DNA from: Limnanthes douglasii subsp. nivea
Taxonomy: Eukaryota; Streptophyta; Magnoliopsida; Brassicales; Limnanthaceae
NCBI GenBank assembly: GCA_036936605.1
Contig: JAUPFV010000002.1
Location: 202,763,273-202,827,272 of the forward strand
Reading direction: 5' to 3'
DNA: 64,000 bases
Notes under the pieces: model-generated
The model's database searches: none
Seen by the model: the letters and a program-made list of their open reading frames with translations, nothing else
What the model was told of the DNA's origin: nothing
Part shown: piece after piece, positions 61,603 through 64,000 of the stretch
How positions within the stretch are numbered: position 1 is the first letter of the stretch
How the letters are laid out: every line of letters begins with the position of its first letter
Translations under genes and position numbers: made by a program

Positions 61603-63360
61603 AATTTATATTATTCAAAAATTTATATCAACTAATTTTTAGATTAAAAACAACCCGAAAGCATCAAGATACCCATATTTAATATACTAGTCATAATAAT
61701 GACCATTGTAATTTGTAAAACATATTTGTTAAAAAAATAGTTGGTTGAGATTTCTATTATATTTTAAGTTGAGAATTTCAAATTTCTTATATAGTTCATA
61801 TTTTTCAACTCGCTTTTAAAGTTCTTAACTTAGTTATTTTCCATCTCATATGATCTAGTTGAAAACTTCCAATGTTTTCAGTTATTTCATATATTTCAGT
61901 TGGCTTTTTGTTTGAGTTTAATTATCATACTTTTATATATTTTTTATAATTTTACAAAACGAGTTTTAAATTATTTTTTAAATATATGATCTGATTTTAA
62001 AAATGCTTACTACCATTTGTAATTAATAATCTCAATTATTTGATAAATTCTGATATTTTGATAAGCGTTTAATAACTCACATTCTATAGAATAATGATAT
62101 ATTTTTAATGTTTTTCGTGTTTATTTTGTGTTATATTTTGGTACAACTTACAATGTCTGGAGCCTATAAATCACCATAAAATTGATAACAAAATTTAAAC
62201 TTTGATTTATCAACGAGAGTATCATCAAAATGTTAAATTGATCTTTTTATTTGCTTGCCTCTTGATATTAATGTAATTATATGGCGGTTCCTTAACACAA
62301 TAACTGTATAAAGATACATCTTAGTTTTTTTGTTATCCGTATTGTGAATATTAAAAATATGTGGATAAAACGTGTGATTTTTAATATTGATAGCCTTCAT
62401 AGTTTGAGTTTATGAAATCGATTCTAGTGGATTTCATGAAATTATAATTATGACATAATATTATAATATTTTGAAATATTTTTAAGATTATTACATTAAT
62501 TTTCTAATTCATATTTCGTGTGTGTTAGGTAGTGACTCTCTTGTCTTGATATGAAAAATAATATCATAAAATTTGAGTTAGAGTACATAATTTTTTATGA
62601 GACTCAATGTTAGTTCTGTATTGTTATTAGAGATAAAATTTTCTAATGAATCTTATTTCTCGAGTCAATAAGTTTTTTTTATTAATTATTAGAAATAAAA
62701 AAAAGATATATTGGAAAATTAGTATACCATATTCTCAATATTTTGTTATATTTATTGTTATTATTATAAATTTTAATAAATTTTGTTATTCTTTTACTAA
62801 TATCTATAAGTGATTATTCTAATTCCATAAAAACAAAGTCATTACGAGAATAATTTATTATTCTAACAATACAATTATTTTATCTATTTTTAATATATAC
62901 GAATATAAACTTAGGTCTAAATCTTACGTGAATTATGAGAGTTATCATCTCTATGTGTCATTTTTGCCATGATATACATTTAACTTAAAATAAATACATT
63001 CAACTTATTTATCTTATCAATTTACATAACATCGCAACAAATACTAAGCAAATAAATTATATTCGTAACATTATTTTTATTGGTGTATTTTTTGTATACT
63101 CTAGTTTTCTAATAGTTTACAAGTTTTTTATATAAAAATCATATTTTTATATTTTTTATAGTGGTTTGTTTTTCGGTTAACGTTAAATCTTAATGCATGC
63201 ATCATGGATACTAGTTACACTAATCACATCACATATAATCTATATAATTTCATTACTATTAAACATCTTTTAAACATTATATTAGCCTAACGAATGACAG
63301 TGAAATTCAAAATACACATATAACCAAGTAAAATATTTAACCAAATTATTTTATGGATAT
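61603..63360. other. Very AT-rich stretch without recognised genes
   Basis: No coding sequence, repeat or element end was recognised. Confidence 0.5.
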
Positions 63361-63392
63361 AAAAAAGGGAAATTGTACTTAAAGTACCCACT

Positions 63393-63482
63393 CAGCTATT
63401 CAATTGTCACTTACCACCCAAGGTTTGATCAATTGTTACTTAATACCCATCTCAACTACCTTATTGTCACTAACAACCTAGC
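63393..63482. repeat. Three imperfect direct repeats of about 30 bp
   Basis: The units share an ATTGTCACTTACCACCCA / ATTGTTACTTAATACCCA / ATTGTCACTAACAACCTA core, at about 63402, 63432 and 63462. They lie 35-120 bp upstream of the TATA box at 63516. Confidence 0.8.
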
Positions 63483-63515
63483 TTTATTTTAATACCCTAA
63501 CTACCCTTAACCCAC

Positions 63516-63523
63516 TATATAAA
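63516..63523 (+). promoter_or_regulatory. TATA box of a promoter-like region
   Basis: TATATAAA lies after the triple repeat. It is followed by a CT-rich leader and a CCACGAGCTGGG..TTTTCCGGTGATCGG segment ending at a possible donor AAAG-GTTTG (about 63660). Any gene it drives is outside the window, either a host gene or a transposon such as a MULE. Confidence 0.45.
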
Positions 63524-64000
63524 CGTTATTTTCTGTTTTCTTTCTATTTTTTCTTGCTTTTTGAAGATTTGAATTTGTTAGCCGCTCTAACCACCTAACC
63601 CTACCAACCACCACGAGCTGGGTCTAAATCACATTTTCCGGTGATCGGAAGCTGCTAAAGGTTTGTTTCTTTATGTAAGTTGCTGTGTTAGACCTGTCTA
63701 ACCTCTGTTTTATACGTACAGGAGTTCATCACGACTTTTTGGAATCTTGTAGCTTACAAGTGATCGTGTTGCGAGCTTTTTAGGTAATTACCTACCGATT
63801 TCGAAGTTTTTTATTCGTTTTCTCTGTTGGAATAGGTTATAGTCTACTGTTTTTAGATGCCATTGACTGATTTCGAGCTTTTCTCTGTTTTTTTTGGTTA
63901 TAGTGATCTGTTTCGTTAATATTGTTCGCTATATAGTTACGTCTTTGTTTTCTGATGTTATATTCTAATTTGGTAGTGCTTTAGGTTGTGGGTAATGTGT

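Overview
The window looks like gene-poor nuclear DNA of a flowering plant, probably a eudicot. It is AT-rich, the one intact host gene has six exons with GT-AG introns, and almost everything else is plant-type transposable elements at different stages of decay. There are no operons, Shine-Dalgarno sites, rRNA or tRNA genes or CRISPR arrays that I could see. I recognised families by reading conserved motifs in translation, without any database search.

Layout. (1) 1-1954: 3' half of a LINE (reverse transcriptase end, zf-RVT zinc finger, RNase H), cut by the window edge. (2) 1955-6575: Ty1/Copia element (Copia-1, minus strand) against the LINE 3' end, with LTRs, primer-binding site and polypurine tract but broken gag and pol. 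(3) 7146-9382: an apparently intact N-acetyltransferase 9-like gene, 199 codons in six exons. (4) About 10300-16400: a decayed Mutator-like element (MULE). A plant mobile domain (PMD) gene on the plus strand faces a minus-strand FAR1-type/MULE transposase with an OTU-like tail. Three GC-rich blocks of GGTGCAC hairpins lie at the left side, the middle and the right side. (5) 16400-30130: a long AT-rich stretch with no recognisable intact gene. It holds an array of about seven diverged 210-250 bp exon-like units (20.0-21.7 kb), a solo Copia LTR with an AATAA target duplication (21769-22252), and many copies of a loose TTTYRCAA-like word.

(6) 30131-35742: Copia-2, a young and nearly complete Copia element. 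Its two 504-bp LTRs differ at about 9 positions, its target duplication is ATGTG, and its single gag-pol frame is interrupted by one stop and a compensating pair of 1-base indels. (7) About 36.4-43.4 kb: decayed Ty3/Gypsy element (Gypsy-1, minus strand) with gag, RNase H and integrase remnants and probably an opposing ORF downstream of pol. (8) 45510-48201: hAT element with 8-bp target duplication, GC-rich subterminal repeats and an uninterrupted three-exon transposase that lacks an N-terminal BED finger. (9) 48.74-61.6 kb: a three-level nest. An old Copia-3 (minus strand) carries Gypsy-2 (48767-57822, Tat/Grande-like with an antisense ORF) inside one LTR, and Gypsy-2 carries a 438-bp hAT-type MITE inside its integrase. 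(10) 61.6-64 kb: AT-rich DNA followed by a TATA-containing promoter-like region with a triple direct repeat, running off the window.

How the parts relate. The host gene is independent of the transposons. The MITE has the same end sequence and GC-rich subterminal style as the autonomous-looking hAT 4 kb away, so that transposase could plausibly mobilise it. The solo LTR is an older relative of Copia-2. The two Gypsy elements share an unusual gene order with an ORF opposing pol.
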